Positions 27,847 to 38,686 of a DNA stretch of 64,000 nt are shown in pieces. Numbering within the stretch: the first letter of the stretch is position 1; each line of letters opens with the position of its first letter. The position numbers and the translations under genes are program-made. This DNA is from Synechococcus sp. PCC 7335 (GTDB lineage Bacteria; Cyanobacteriota; Cyanobacteriia; Phormidesmidales; Phormidesmidaceae), in contig NZ_DS989904.1 in NCBI RefSeq assembly GCF_000155595.1, positions 4,643,987 to 4,707,986 on the forward strand. Reading direction: 5' to 3'. A model generated the notes under the pieces. It did no database searches. It was not told where the DNA came from and worked only from the letters and a program-made list of their open reading frames with translations.

Positions 27847-29070
27847 TCATCGAATTTTCAGCACTCTTACGGGTGCGCCAGCTGCTATCTTTGTCTGTCC
27901 TTGCGGTACTATACCTAGCCCACTCGTATTCACCAAATTCACCAAATTTCCTGAATTATGCCCGCCTTCTGCTCGTCCAAAGCAATAGCCATGTTCGTCT
28001 GTACTGAGCTGTCCCCATAGATACGTCTCACGTCCGCCGCCCGCTGTTAGTTCAACGGTTGCTTTTGCCATCGCAAACTCAGGTACCCAAGGGGCTTGTC
28101 TACCCGAGAGCTTAGCGATCGCAGGCTCTACAAACCGCCAAAAGCTCACCATTGCTGAAGCTGGGTTGCCAGGTAATCCGAAGTAAAGCTGACTGCCTAT
28201 AGTCGCGACCGTCAGCGGCTTGCCGGGTTTCACTGCTACTGAGCGAATATGAAGCTTTGCGCCTAGCTCTTCTAGAACCTGATCGACATAATCATAGTCA
28301 CCGACCGACACACCGCCAGTTGAAAGCACCATATCAGCCTGGGACAAAGCAGAGGCGATCGCTGCCTTCACGCTGGCTCGATCATCTTGCACAATCCCTA
28401 TCGGCACGGGTAGTGCGCCTGTCTTCGCTACTAGTGCTGTCAGCGCATACTGATTAGAATCTACAATCTGACCCGGCTGCAAAGGTTGATCGATCTGGGC
28501 TAACTCACTCCCAGTAGAAAGGATAGCTATTCGAGGGCGACGGTACACCGCTAGCTCAGTCTGTTGCGTGGCCGCAAGTAGTGCAACTTCTGGCGGTGCA
28601 ACCACGGTCCCCTTCTTTAGGATCTGCGCGCCTGCCTGGGTAAAGCTTCCTTTTCTACGAACAAATTTCCCTAGCTGCGCAGCCGCTAAAATCGTCACCC
28701 GATCGCCAACGCGTTCGGTTTCTTCTTGCATAATGATGGTATCAGCACCCTCAGGCAGCATTGCACCGGTCAAAATTCTAGCAGCCTGTCCGGTGTCGAT
28801 ACGCTTTTGTGGCGATCGCCCGGCTGGAATTTCTTCGATGAGGCTCAGTTGTGTGGGCACAGAGCGCACATCGTCTGCTCGTACGGCGTAACCATCCATC
28901 GCTGAATTATCCCAGTGAGGAAAGTCTACTCTGCTAGTCACCGGCTCAGCCAACACCCGTCCTAAAGCGTCTGCAGCGACGGCTGGCGTAGTCAGCCTCA
29001 GGGTCTCTACTGCCTCAATAGGTGAGACCAACGTAAAGATTAACCGTTCTGCTTCAGCCGCTGGCAACAT
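27847..29070 (-). CDS. moeA: Molybdopterin molybdotransferase MoeA
   Basis: MoeA inserts molybdate into adenylylated molybdopterin, the last step of molybdenum cofactor synthesis, and works with MogA or MoaB. The N-terminal domain shows DNSAMDGYAVRADDV and the motif LTGAMLPEGADTIIMQEE; the central MoCF-binding domain contains STGSEL and STGGVSVGDYDYV; then PGKPLTVA and GLPGNPASAMVSF; the C-terminal barrel domain finishes the protein. The length of 407 residues is normal. In cyanobacteria the cofactor is used mainly for nitrate reductase, but no other cofactor gene is nearby. It is divergent from the aminopeptidase gene with a 42-base gap. Confidence 0.95.
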   Translation of the reverse strand: MLPAAEAERLIFTLVSPIEAVETLRLTTPAVAADALGRVLAEPVTSRVDFPHWDNSAMDGYAVRADDVRSVPTQLSLIEEIPAGRSPQKRIDTGQAARILTGAMLPEGADTIIMQEETERVGDRVTILAAAQLGKFVRRKGSFTQAGAQILKKGTVVAPPEVALLAATQQTELAVYRRPRIAILSTGSELAQIDQPLQPGQIVDSNQYALTALVAKTGALPVPIGIVQDDRASVKAAIASALSQADMVLSTGGVSVGDYDYVDQVLEELGAKLHIRSVAVKPGKPLTVATIGSQLYFGLPGNPASAMVSFWRFVEPAIAKLSGRQAPWVPEFAMAKATVELTAGGGRETYLWGQLSTDEHGYCFGRAEGGHNSGNLVNLVNTSGLGIVPQGQTKIAAGAPVRVLKIR

Positions 29071-29112
29071 GTATAGAAGAGAATATCAATAACAAGCAAA
29101 GTACCATATCCC

Positions 29113-30540
29113 ATGCAAACCGCGCCGAATTGCCTTTCTCCAGCTCACGCTCAATCGGATGGTGATCTTGATACACCTTCGCTAGTAGAGACATTGCGAT
29201 CGCGCCGTCATCGTCTCGCTCAGCTGATCGATTTTCCGGTCCTGCTGTGGTCTGGCACGGCTAAACCACGCAATTTCACAGCGAATATCTACCCTTTTCG
29301 TGCGAGCAGCCACTTTCTCTACTTCGCTGGCCTTCCTTTGCAAAACGCCGCTATCTTGCTAGATGGCGATCGGCTGATCTTGTTTGTCGATGACAGCACC
29401 CCAGACGACGCTCTTTGGCACGGTCCGGCGCCTAAGCGCAGCGACATCGCTGAGCAAATCGGTGCGACGCAGGCATATCCACTTAGTCAGCTGGCGAACT
29501 TTGCTCAAGGCGCAGCTACCCTGGGCGAACGTGATGAAACCGTCCAGGCAATGGACCAAGTACTTCTAAAGCAAGGTATCGTCTTACAGCGGCATCAGCC
29601 TTTAGGCGATCACAGGCTAGAAAGAGCTATCGTCAGACTGCGAATGATTCAAGATAGCGGCGCGATTGCATCTATCCGAAAGGCGCTTTCGGTCACAACC
29701 CGTGCTCATAAGGCAGGCATGGCCGCTACCCGTACCGCAAAGACAGAAGCTGAAGTTCGCGCAGCAATGGAATCAGTCATTATTGCTGCGAATATGACTT
29801 GTGCCTATTGCAGTATCGTCACCGTCGCCGGAGAAGTCCTACACAATAATCACTATCACAATGCACTGGCGCAGCATGACTTGCTGCTCGCAGATGTAGG
29901 CGCAGAAACGGTCGACGGCTGGGCCTCTGATATTACTCGTACTTGGCCAGTTAGCGGCAAATTTTCTTCTTCGCAAAGAGATCTCTACGCAGTTGTGCTA
30001 GCTGCACACGACCTTTGTATAGCAAAAGCAATAGCGGGCACAGAGTATAAACAAATCCACCTAACCGCTTGCCACGTGATCGCGGAGGGTCTAGTCGAAC
30101 TGGGTATTCTTAAGGGCAGCCCGGCTGATCTAGTTGATCAGGATGCGCATGCTTTGTTCTTTCCTCACGGAGTTGGTCATCTGATGGGGTTAGATGTCCA
30201 CGACATGGAAGATCTAGGAGATTTATCAGGCTATGCGGACGGAAGAGAAAGAAGCGATCGCTTTGGCTTAGCCTTCCTTCGACTCGATCGACCGTTAGCA
30301 GCAGGGATGGTTGTAACGATTGAACCAGGATTCTATCAGGTACCTGCAATCTTGAACGATAAGAAGAATCGCGATCGCTACGCTAATACGGTCGACTGGG
30401 AGAAACTAGAACAGTTCAAGGACGTTCGAGGCATTCGTATAGAAGACGATATCTTGATAACCTCTACAGGCAACGAAATTTTGAGCCAGGCGCTTCCAAC
30501 GTCGGTTCAAGCTATTGAAAGTCTAGTTCAGCCCGACTGA
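29113..30540 (+). CDS. Aminopeptidase P family (Xaa-Pro aminopeptidase, M24)
   Basis: This 475-residue protein has an N-terminal creatinase/AMP-N domain (about 25-160) and an M24 metallopeptidase domain (about 195-455). The five metal ligands are present: Asp in LLADVGAET, Asp in WASDITRTWP, His in HGVGHLMGLDVHD, Glu in VTIEPGFY and Glu in IRIEDDILI. The enzyme is expected to remove N-terminal residues next to proline with two Mn(II) or similar ions. The C-terminal domain contains an insert around YANTVDWEKLEQF, which is common in group II aminopeptidase P. It appears to be monocistronic. Confidence 0.93.
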   Translation: MQTAPNCLSPAHAQSDGDLDTPSLVETLRSRRHRLAQLIDFPVLLWSGTAKPRNFTANIYPFRASSHFLYFAGLPLQNAAILLDGDRLILFVDDSTPDDALWHGPAPKRSDIAEQIGATQAYPLSQLANFAQGAATLGERDETVQAMDQVLLKQGIVLQRHQPLGDHRLERAIVRLRMIQDSGAIASIRKALSVTTRAHKAGMAATRTAKTEAEVRAAMESVIIAANMTCAYCSIVTVAGEVLHNNHYHNALAQHDLLLADVGAETVDGWASDITRTWPVSGKFSSSQRDLYAVVLAAHDLCIAKAIAGTEYKQIHLTACHVIAEGLVELGILKGSPADLVDQDAHALFFPHGVGHLMGLDVHDMEDLGDLSGYADGRERSDRFGLAFLRLDRPLAAGMVVTIEPGFYQVPAILNDKKNRDRYANTVDWEKLEQFKDVRGIRIEDDILITSTGNEILSQALPTSVQAIESLVQPD

Positions 30541-30607
30541 ATTCTTTATGCCAGTTAAGACCCCTTTGGTTGCTAGTTCTTGGAGTTAATTAGTCAATAC
30601 GATAATT

Positions 30608-30649
30608 TCCTAGAAAAGTAGCCCTAGAAAAGCAACCCTAGAAAAGCAA
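30608..30649. repeat. Three copies of a 14-bp tandem repeat
   Basis: The unit CCCTAGAAAAGCAA occurs three times in a row (first copy TCCTAGAAAAGTAG), starting 68 bases after the aminopeptidase stop codon. Copies two and three are identical. Confidence 0.85.
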
Positions 30650-30747
30650 CCTTAGATCCGATAGAGAATTCACTACCTGTTTCAAAACATCAACAACATT
30701 TCTGAGCGCACGGCTTGGATACAGCTTTGAGGAGGGCGTCCTATCTT

Positions 30748-32352
30748 CTACGCAGCTGTCGCGACAGCAACCTCATCTTTAGCCTCTCTAGTTGCGATGA
30801 CATCCTCAATTTGAGCTTCGATTTGGTCTTTCACAATCTGACGATATTCTAGAAAATGCTCAATCTGAGCACAGACAGTAAGATAGCTAGCGACACCACC
30901 TCGGTTGTGCTTAAACATTTCCCATAGATAAATCCAGAAAGTAGAACGCGTTTTTCTCTCTATACCTTGTTTCCAACAAACAATTGCTAACGCTTTTACC
31001 AAGTGCCAGTTGAACGGCTCTTTGGCTGAATCTGGCTTTGGTGGACGTTTGTTTTCATTGTGGCAGGGTGCTTCGCCTAATATACGGTAGTGGCGATAGC
31101 AGCGGTCTAGGTACTTTTGTGGATCGTATAGGTTCCAGAAAGCGTCTACATATTCTTGCGCAACCTCTTCTACCGGACGGGTTGGGACGAAGTTCATCAG
31201 CGTCGTTTGGTGAATATTTGCACTCTCTTTTCCGGCGAGCAGTCTATCTTCTTTTTCTAGCCGCTTCCACAGTGCGGTATCCGGTAGCGCCTGGAGCATA
31301 CTAAAGAGCGCAGTAGGAACAGAACATTTCTCAACAAACTGGACAATGCGATCACCCGCCCCTTTCTTCTCACCATCAAAACCAATGATAAAGCCCGCCA
31401 TCACCCGGATACCGCTGCTAGCGATCTTATGGATCGACTCGCTAAGCGGGTCGCGGTTATTCTGAAACTTCTGGGTTAGCGCCAAGCTAGCTTCATCTGG
31501 GGTCTCTACTCCTAGGAACACCGCGCCAAAATTACAGGCCGTCATCAGATCCATCAGCTCTTGATCTTGAGCTAGATCGACCGACGCCTCCGTGGAAAAA
31601 GTAAACGGATAGCCCTTTTCTTTCATCCAAGGCACTAGCGCTTTTAGCATCAGCTTCACGTTGCGCTTATTGCCAATGAAGTTGTCGTCTACCATGAAGA
31701 TACTGCGCCGCCAACCCAAGTCGTACAGCAGCTCTAGTTCAGAAATCAGCTGCTCGGGGCTTTTCGTCCGAGGCTTGCGACCATACAGCACAATAATGTC
31801 GCAAAACTCACACTGAAACGGACAGCCACGAGAAAACTGGATTGCCATCTCTGAGTAAGCATCTAGCTTGAGTAGATCAAAACGAGGCACCGGGCTCGTA
31901 CTGACATCAGGCCGCTCTAACGCTCTAAAAGTCCCTTCTGTCTCGCCTCTCTCAAGCGCTTCTACTAGCATGGGCAAAGTGATTTCGCCCTCGTCTAGCA
32001 CACGAAAATCAGCACCCGCTTCTGTTACTTCATGAGCAAGGGCAGTCGCATACGGACCACCTACCGCCACAGGCTTACCTCGACGCTTGGCTTCCTTGAT
32101 CTGAGCGAGCATATCTGGCTTTTGCACAATCATGCCTGAAAATATCACCAGCTCGGCCCAGTCCCAGTCGCTTTCGGCTAGCGCTTCGACGTTGCGATCA
32201 ACTAGCCGCAGTTCCCAATCATCTGGCAAAATGCCAGCTACAGTCACCAGTCCTAGCGGCGGCAGGATTGCCTTACGACCTGCTAGGGCGATCGCCTTAT
32301 CAAATGACCAGAAGCTCTTAGGAAATAAAGGATAAATCAGCAAAGCTCTCAT
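30748..32352 (-). CDS. B12-binding domain radical SAM protein (DUF4070 type)
   Basis: This 534-residue enzyme has an N-terminal cobalamin-binding-like domain (about 1-140) and a radical SAM domain with the cluster motif C177-x3-C181-x2-C184 in GCPFQCEFCD. The (beta/alpha) barrel continues with FMVDDNFIGNKRNVKLML and FLGVETPDEASL, and the C-terminal part (about 380-500) matches DUF4070, typical of the methyltransferase-like members related to the hopanoid methylase HpnP and the BchE type. The exact substrate is not deducible. The gene is alone, and the downstream region towards the aminopeptidase contains a tandem repeat. Confidence 0.9.
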   Translation of the reverse strand: MRALLIYPLFPKSFWSFDKAIALAGRKAILPPLGLVTVAGILPDDWELRLVDRNVEALAESDWDWAELVIFSGMIVQKPDMLAQIKEAKRRGKPVAVGGPYATALAHEVTEAGADFRVLDEGEITLPMLVEALERGETEGTFRALERPDVSTSPVPRFDLLKLDAYSEMAIQFSRGCPFQCEFCDIIVLYGRKPRTKSPEQLISELELLYDLGWRRSIFMVDDNFIGNKRNVKLMLKALVPWMKEKGYPFTFSTEASVDLAQDQELMDLMTACNFGAVFLGVETPDEASLALTQKFQNNRDPLSESIHKIASSGIRVMAGFIIGFDGEKKGAGDRIVQFVEKCSVPTALFSMLQALPDTALWKRLEKEDRLLAGKESANIHQTTLMNFVPTRPVEEVAQEYVDAFWNLYDPQKYLDRCYRHYRILGEAPCHNENKRPPKPDSAKEPFNWHLVKALAIVCWKQGIERKTRSTFWIYLWEMFKHNRGGVASYLTVCAQIEHFLEYRQIVKDQIEAQIEDVIATREAKDEVAVATAA

Positions 32353-32695
32353 AGGAAATACCCATATATAAGGACTGTGAAGGACGCTGACTGCCTATGG
32401 CTAAAGCCTGATTTGGTCTAGTGAAGCTAAGTTGCATAAGTTACACATCCGCGCTGTCACTCTAACTTATTGTCGGTAGCACCACCAAAGCACTAGACAT
32501 CGGCCAATAAAAAATCTGCCCTCTAAAGTAGCTTCGTTGGGTATCTAACTAGTCACTCCTATTCTGAATTCTCACTGATTAATATCTTTCGTAATCAAAG
32601 TGGCTATCTACAACTACAACGCTCAGAAACGCTGGCAGCTATAAAGGTGTAACCTATCTATGTTCTACTGTTCTAAATGTTGATGGAGAATCTTC
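32353..32695. other. Intergenic region downstream of the formaldehyde operon
   Basis: These 343 bases lie between the radical SAM gene and the DUF3288 gene. I see no gene, and no cobalamin riboswitch signature ahead of the radical SAM gene. Confidence 0.5.
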
Positions 32696-33028
32696 TTAAC
32701 TCCAATCTTCTCCTTTCTTGAGCCATGTAGGCTTAAACACAGACTCTGTTTGATGGATCACTCGCGTCTTCGCAAATAGTTCGTCTTCGCTCAAACCTAA
32801 CTTCGACAACATTTTATCCAAATCAGCTTGAATATCACGGGCCCCCTGAAATCCGTCGTAGCGCACCCGCAGCCGAGCTAGCTCGGCTAGGCTTAGGCTA
32901 TCCGTTGGACCCGCCATGATGGTATTGAGAGTTTCACGATCTTTCTTGTATTGGGGGTGAAGATAGTCTTTGTTGGTCATCGGTTGTTCGTCGTAGACAA
33001 GCACTAGAGGTTTATTCAGAAGGTTCAT
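32696..33028 (-). CDS. DUF3288 family protein
   Basis: This is a small soluble protein of the cyanobacterial DUF3288 family, recognised by HPQYKKDRETLNTI, LAELARLRVRYDGFQGARDIQ and a C-terminal LGLSEDELFAKTR. Family members are usually about 95 residues, so the internal ATG at 32980 (residue 17) may be the real start; from the first ATG it has 110 residues. The stop of the formylglutathione hydrolase gene (TGA) directly abuts the first ATG, which supports the longer start and indicates translational coupling. Function unknown; the context suggests a link to the formaldehyde pathway. Confidence 0.88.
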   Translation of the reverse strand: MNLLNKPLVLVYDEQPMTNKDYLHPQYKKDRETLNTIMAGPTDSLSLAELARLRVRYDGFQGARDIQADLDKMLSKLGLSEDELFAKTRVIHQTESVFKPTWLKKGEDWS

Positions 33029-33895
33029 TCAGTTGGAATTTAGAATGTTGGCGTGATGTCGGATATGGTCGCCCATAAAGGTTGAAATAAAGTAGTAGCT
33101 GTGATCGTATCCAGGCTGTCGCCGCAGGGTTATCGGCTGGCCAGCTTGCTCACAAGCGCTCTTAAACACCTCTGGCATCAGCTGACCCGCAGCTAGAAAC
33201 GGGTCGGCTTCGCCCTGATCGATCAATATAGGAGCGCGACTATCTCTCCCTACTTTTACAAGTTCTGTGGCGTCATACGCTGCCCACTTGTCGGACTTTT
33301 CACCGAAGTATCCAGTGAAGGCTTTCTTTCCCCATGGGCACTGAGATGGCGCTGCGATAGGTGCAAACGCAGAAATTGAAGCATACTGCTCTGGGTTCTT
33401 CAAGCCGCAGATTAAAGCGCCGTGCCCTCCCATCGAATGGCCAAAGATGCCTGCCGGGCCTGAGCGTACTGGCAGTTCAGCGGAAATTAGCTCAGGCAGT
33501 TCTTTAGTCACATAGTCATACATCTGATAGTGTTGCGCCCAGGGATCTACAGTTGCATTCACATAGAAGCCTGCACCCGAACCAAAGTCCCAGTCATCAT
33601 CTTCACCGGGGATGTCAGTGCCGCGAGGACTAGTATCTGGAGCAACTAGAATCAGTCCGTGCTCAGCGGCATACCGTTGTGCGCCCGCCTTTTCGATGAA
33701 GTTTTTCTCTGTACAGGTCAATCCAGATAGGTAATACAATACGGGTACAGAATCGGCTTCTGCTTGGGGCGGTACATACACTACTAAATTCATCTCGCAG
33801 TCGCAGGCTATCGAGCGATGAGCATAAAACCGGGTAGTTCCGCCAAAGCTTTGGGCGCGCGACTTTTCTTTTAAGCTCAACTTTTCTAGGCTCAT
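33029..33895 (-). CDS. fghA: S-formylglutathione hydrolase
   Basis: This serine hydrolase converts S-formylglutathione to formate and glutathione. The nucleophile is Ser154 in GHSMGGHGAL; the catalytic Asp lies in DQGEADPFL and the His in GYDHSYYF near the C-terminus. Other esterase D-family segments are LYYLSGLTCTEKNF and APDTSPRG. The length of 288 residues is typical. It lies 67 bases downstream of frmA and directly abuts DUF3288, forming the classic formaldehyde detoxification pair with one extra gene. Confidence 0.96.
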   Translation of the reverse strand: MSLEKLSLKEKSRAQSFGGTTRFYAHRSIACDCEMNLVVYVPPQAEADSVPVLYYLSGLTCTEKNFIEKAGAQRYAAEHGLILVAPDTSPRGTDIPGEDDDWDFGSGAGFYVNATVDPWAQHYQMYDYVTKELPELISAELPVRSGPAGIFGHSMGGHGALICGLKNPEQYASISAFAPIAAPSQCPWGKKAFTGYFGEKSDKWAAYDATELVKVGRDSRAPILIDQGEADPFLAAGQLMPEVFKSACEQAGQPITLRRQPGYDHSYYFISTFMGDHIRHHANILNSN

Positions 33896-33962
33896 AGATA
33901 CGTCTTCTCAAGTTGATTCAGCTGGCTGTCGTTATCTCGATACCTAGCCGTTATTCCAGTCT

Positions 33963-35417
<1,455 letters not shown>

Positions 35418-36932
35418 ATGACACTAGCGAAAGTATCTGCGTCGCCTCAACAAGTGCCAACTCAACAGGTTGTGAGGAAAGCACCTACCCGGAAATTCAA
35501 ATTCGGCGAACTTGTCCTCGGGTTAGCTACGAGTCTCGCCATCTTGGCACAGGCTGAGATCGCTTTTGCGGGAGTTTGTCGAGCGGACCTGCCTGGGAAA
35601 ATCGATGCGATCGCCGACAAATACACCCTAGACGGCACAGATATTGGCATCCTCATCGAAGATCTCACTCCTGATACTCGCGCCCTCTACGCTCGCAACG
35701 CTCAAGAAAAACTTGTCCCTGCCTCTAATGTTAAACTCCTTACCACGGCTGCAGCCTTGCAAGCTCTTGGTCCTGACTTCAGCATACGGACATCGGTCTA
35801 TGGTCAGCCGGATGCAGCTATTCAAGATCTTTACGTAGTCGGACGCGGCGATCCGACTTTCACTAGCTATCAAATCAACCTACTCTCTAGCCAGCTAAAG
35901 CAAAAAGGCGTTCGCCGAGTCAACAGCCTGACCGCCGTCGATAACCACTTTACTGGCCCTGTGGCTAATCCCTACTGGGACGAAGAAGATTACCGCGCGG
36001 GCTACGGCGCGGTTGCGAATAGTCTCATCCTAAACCGCAACGAGCTAGGCTTCACCGCTATTCCAAACGGTATTGGTCAGCTATTGAGCATCGTTTGGGA
36101 CCGCCCTGAATTTGTTCAAGGCTGGCGTATTGAGAACAACACGCGTACTGTCGGTGATGGCAACGAATTTATCGATGCCGGGCAAAAACCTGGACTAAAA
36201 GTGATGGACGTGCGCGGACAGCTGATCGCAGGTACTGCTTCTGAAAATACTTCTATCGCCCTACTCGATCCAGGTAGCTACTTTGCCGAACAGTTTCAAC
36301 AGAGTCTCAGTGCCTACGGACTAGGGAATGCCTCCGTTCAAGTCACGACGACTAGCCCGCCTGAGGGGACAGTCGAACTTGCCGCTATTGAGTCCCCGCC
36401 GCTACGGGCCTTTATCGATCCGACAAATCTCTACAGCGTGAATATCTATGCTGAGGCCATGATCAAAACTTTGGGCCGTAGCCTAGTGCCTGAAACAGGT
36501 AATGCCTATACCGCTGGCGCGATCGCCGTAGGCAGCGTTCTCACCGAACTAGGTGTCTCTCCAGACGGCATCTCTATTGTGGATGGATCTGGCCTTTCTA
36601 AACAAAACAAAGTCACACCCGAGGCCTTTGTCGAGACCCTTCAGGTGATGGCTAGGACTGAAAATGCAACGACTTATCGCAACTCTCTAGCGGTTGCTGG
36701 AAGCAGCGGTACCTTACGCAATCGCATGCAAGGAACCTTGGCGGAAGGTCGATTTCAAGGGAAAACTGGCACCCTTAGCAACACCTACACTTTGAGCGGC
36801 TATCTAAACCCACCGAATCATCCGCCGTTAGTACTCAGCATTTTGATCAACAACACAGATGCTTCCGGGCGAGATGTTCGTGGTTCAATCGACCAGATCG
36901 TTACTTATGCAGCCAGTTTAGACGACTGCTAG
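35418..36932 (+). CDS. dacB: D-alanyl-D-alanine carboxypeptidase/endopeptidase (PBP4 type)
   Basis: This is a class C low-molecular-weight penicillin-binding protein that trims or cleaves peptidoglycan cross-links in the periplasm. A membrane/export segment covers about residues 32-52. The catalytic Ser-x-x-Lys is Ser103-Lys106 (PASNVKLLTT), the second motif lies in DGSGLSKQNKVTP, and the third is KTG in GKTGTLSNTYTLSG. The extra domain typical of PBP4 lies between the first and second motifs. At 504 residues the length is normal. It stands alone and is preceded by a divergent frmA operon. Confidence 0.94.
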   Translation: MTLAKVSASPQQVPTQQVVRKAPTRKFKFGELVLGLATSLAILAQAEIAFAGVCRADLPGKIDAIADKYTLDGTDIGILIEDLTPDTRALYARNAQEKLVPASNVKLLTTAAALQALGPDFSIRTSVYGQPDAAIQDLYVVGRGDPTFTSYQINLLSSQLKQKGVRRVNSLTAVDNHFTGPVANPYWDEEDYRAGYGAVANSLILNRNELGFTAIPNGIGQLLSIVWDRPEFVQGWRIENNTRTVGDGNEFIDAGQKPGLKVMDVRGQLIAGTASENTSIALLDPGSYFAEQFQQSLSAYGLGNASVQVTTTSPPEGTVELAAIESPPLRAFIDPTNLYSVNIYAEAMIKTLGRSLVPETGNAYTAGAIAVGSVLTELGVSPDGISIVDGSGLSKQNKVTPEAFVETLQVMARTENATTYRNSLAVAGSSGTLRNRMQGTLAEGRFQGKTGTLSNTYTLSGYLNPPNHPPLVLSILINNTDASGRDVRGSIDQIVTYAASLDDC

Positions 36933-37177
36933 CGCGTCTCTGCCATACAGGAGTCGGAATAGCAGTGCATACAAGCCAGTGATAAAGTCGCTGATGGGCC
37001 TGCTAGTATATGATGCTATTGGCTGCGTATCTAGTCTGCGCTCTTGCCAGAGGCATGATTATTGTGTTTCAAACAGCTGACGATATGCTCTTAGACTAGG
37101 TTCGTAGGTTGTAAGTGCTACCTGTGAGAAAAGGGCACCCACCCTACCAATTGCCTCTAGGCATTTGCATTTGCTTG

Positions 37178-38587
37178 ATGATGTCCTTTGAATCTCTCGG
37201 TCTGCGGACTGAAATTTTGCGTGCGATCGCAGACCAAGGCTATACCGATCCTACTCCGATACAAGTCCAATCGATTCCTCTTGTCATTGCCGGTCATGAT
37301 GTGATGGCTAGCGCCCAAACCGGCACTGGCAAGACAGCTGGCTTCACGCTCCCTCTGCTGCAGCGGCTATGCGAAGGGTTACCTCTCCAAACATCGCCTA
37401 CTCGCAATCAAACCTCGATCAGATCTGATGCATCCCGAAACGGAACTTCTAGACCTATCCTACGGAAGCGTAAAGGGTCCGTTTCGCGCGGCGACCACAG
37501 GCCCATTCGCGCCTTAATCGTCACACCCACAAGAGAGCTGGCCGCCCAGATCGGCGAAAACGTCAACGCCTACAGCAAGTATCTACCCGTCCGTTCTACC
37601 GTGATTTTCGGCGGCGTCAAGATTAACCCTCAGATCTCCAAGCTGCGCCAGGGTGTTGATATTTTAATCGCGACGCCAGGTCGACTGCTTGATCATGTCG
37701 GTCAGCGAACTGTGGATCTTTCGCAAGTCGAAGTATTGGTACTAGATGAAGCCGATCGGATGTTGGATATGGGTTTTATCCACGATATTCGGAAGATCTT
37801 GGCACTCGTGTCAGAAGAGCGGCAAACACTGCTATTTTCTGCGACTTTCTCTAAACCGATCAAAAAGCTAGCCGATAGTTTTTTGCGATCGCCCAAGACT
37901 ATTGAAGTCGCTCGCCAGAACGCCACTGCCGATACTGTTGATCAGGTCGTCTATCCGGTTGATCGCGTTCGCAAGAGTGAACTGCTCTCTTTTATCATTG
38001 GCTCGCGCAACTGGCAGCAAGTACTTGTTTTCACTCGGACCAAACACGGTGCTAACAGACTCACCAAACACCTTCAAAAAGATGGGCTCACCGCCGCCGC
38101 CATCCATGGCAACAAAAGCCAGGGAGCCCGTACCCGTGCTCTTGCTGCCTTCAAGGCTAGGGATGTGCGAGTACTAGTTGCAACAGATATTGCCGCTCGC
38201 GGACTAGACATTGATCTTCTGCCTCATGTTGTGAATTTTGAGCTGCCGAACGTAGCTGAAGACTATGTACACCGAATAGGCAGAACCGGACGGGCTGGCA
38301 ATGAAGGGCAGGCAGTTTCGCTAGTTTGCGTCGATGAAAAAGACCTATTGCGTGGCATCGAACGACTGCTAAGGCGAGATATTCCAAGAGAAGTGATCCC
38401 AGGATATGAGCCCGATCCGTCTATTCCGCCAGAGCCTATCCCTAATGGACGTAACAACCCAAGGGGGGGTAGTCGTAGTAGCAATGGCGGAAAAGGAAGA
38501 CAGGGTCGCTCTCGCAGCTCTCGTCCTAAAGCTTCACGGCCCTCAACATCTAAGCCTGTGCTTAAGGGCCGCCGCGCCTCTAGTTAG
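37178..38587 (+). CDS. rhlE: DEAD-box RNA helicase, RhlE type
   Basis: An ATP-dependent RNA helicase. I start at the ATG pair at 37178/37181 (MSFESLGL, the usual RhlE start); an upstream frame adds 21 residues of unlikely sequence. Visible motifs are the Q motif TPIQVQSIP, motif I AQTGTGKT, motif Ia PTRELAAQ, motif II DEAD in [13 protein letters not shown], motif III SAT, and [10 protein letters not shown]. Between motif I and Ia there is an insert of about 45 polar residues (after LCEGLPLQ, ending about [10 protein letters not shown]), with no equivalent in standard RhlE. The C-terminus is a Gly/Arg/Ser-rich basic tail ([16 protein letters not shown]) for RNA contact. It likely acts in ribosome assembly or RNA decay, for example in cold stress, by family analogy. 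Confidence 0.94.
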   Translation: MMSFESLGLRTEILRAIADQGYTDPTPIQVQSIPLVIAGHDVMASAQTGTGKTAGFTLPLLQRLCEGLPLQTSPTRNQTSIRSDASRNGTSRPILRKRKGSVSRGDHRPIRALIVTPTRELAAQIGENVNAYSKYLPVRSTVIFGGVKINPQISKLRQGVDILIATPGRLLDHVGQRTVDLSQVEVLVLDEADRMLDMGFIHDIRKILALVSEERQTLLFSATFSKPIKKLADSFLRSPKTIEVARQNATADTVDQVVYPVDRVRKSELLSFIIGSRNWQQVLVFTRTKHGANRLTKHLQKDGLTAAAIHGNKSQGARTRALAAFKARDVRVLVATDIAARGLDIDLLPHVVNFELPNVAEDYVHRIGRTGRAGNEGQAVSLVCVDEKDLLRGIERLLRRDIPREVIPGYEPDPSIPPEPIPNGRNNPRGGSRSSNGGKGRQGRSRSSRPKASRPSTSKPVLKGRRASS

Positions 38588-38640
38588 CCAATTTACGCTA
38601 ATGCAGCAACTAGTTAGCCAATTTGCGCTGATGCAGCAAC
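38581..38640. repeat. 30-bp tandem duplication across the helicase stop codon
   Basis: Two direct copies of a 30-bp unit starting TAGTTAGCCAATTT and ending GATGCAGCAAC-like differ at two positions. The first copy contains the last codons and the stop codon of the helicase, so the duplication lies exactly at the gene end. Confidence 0.9.
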
Positions 38641-38686
38641 GGCCAATCTCTATCAAAAATTGAAGGGGTCATCATGCTTGAAGCGG

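Noticed and set aside
30541-30747. Riboswitch or small RNA after the aminopeptidase gene
   Set aside because: The region's only clear structure is the 14-bp tandem repeat; no known riboswitch consensus is seen.
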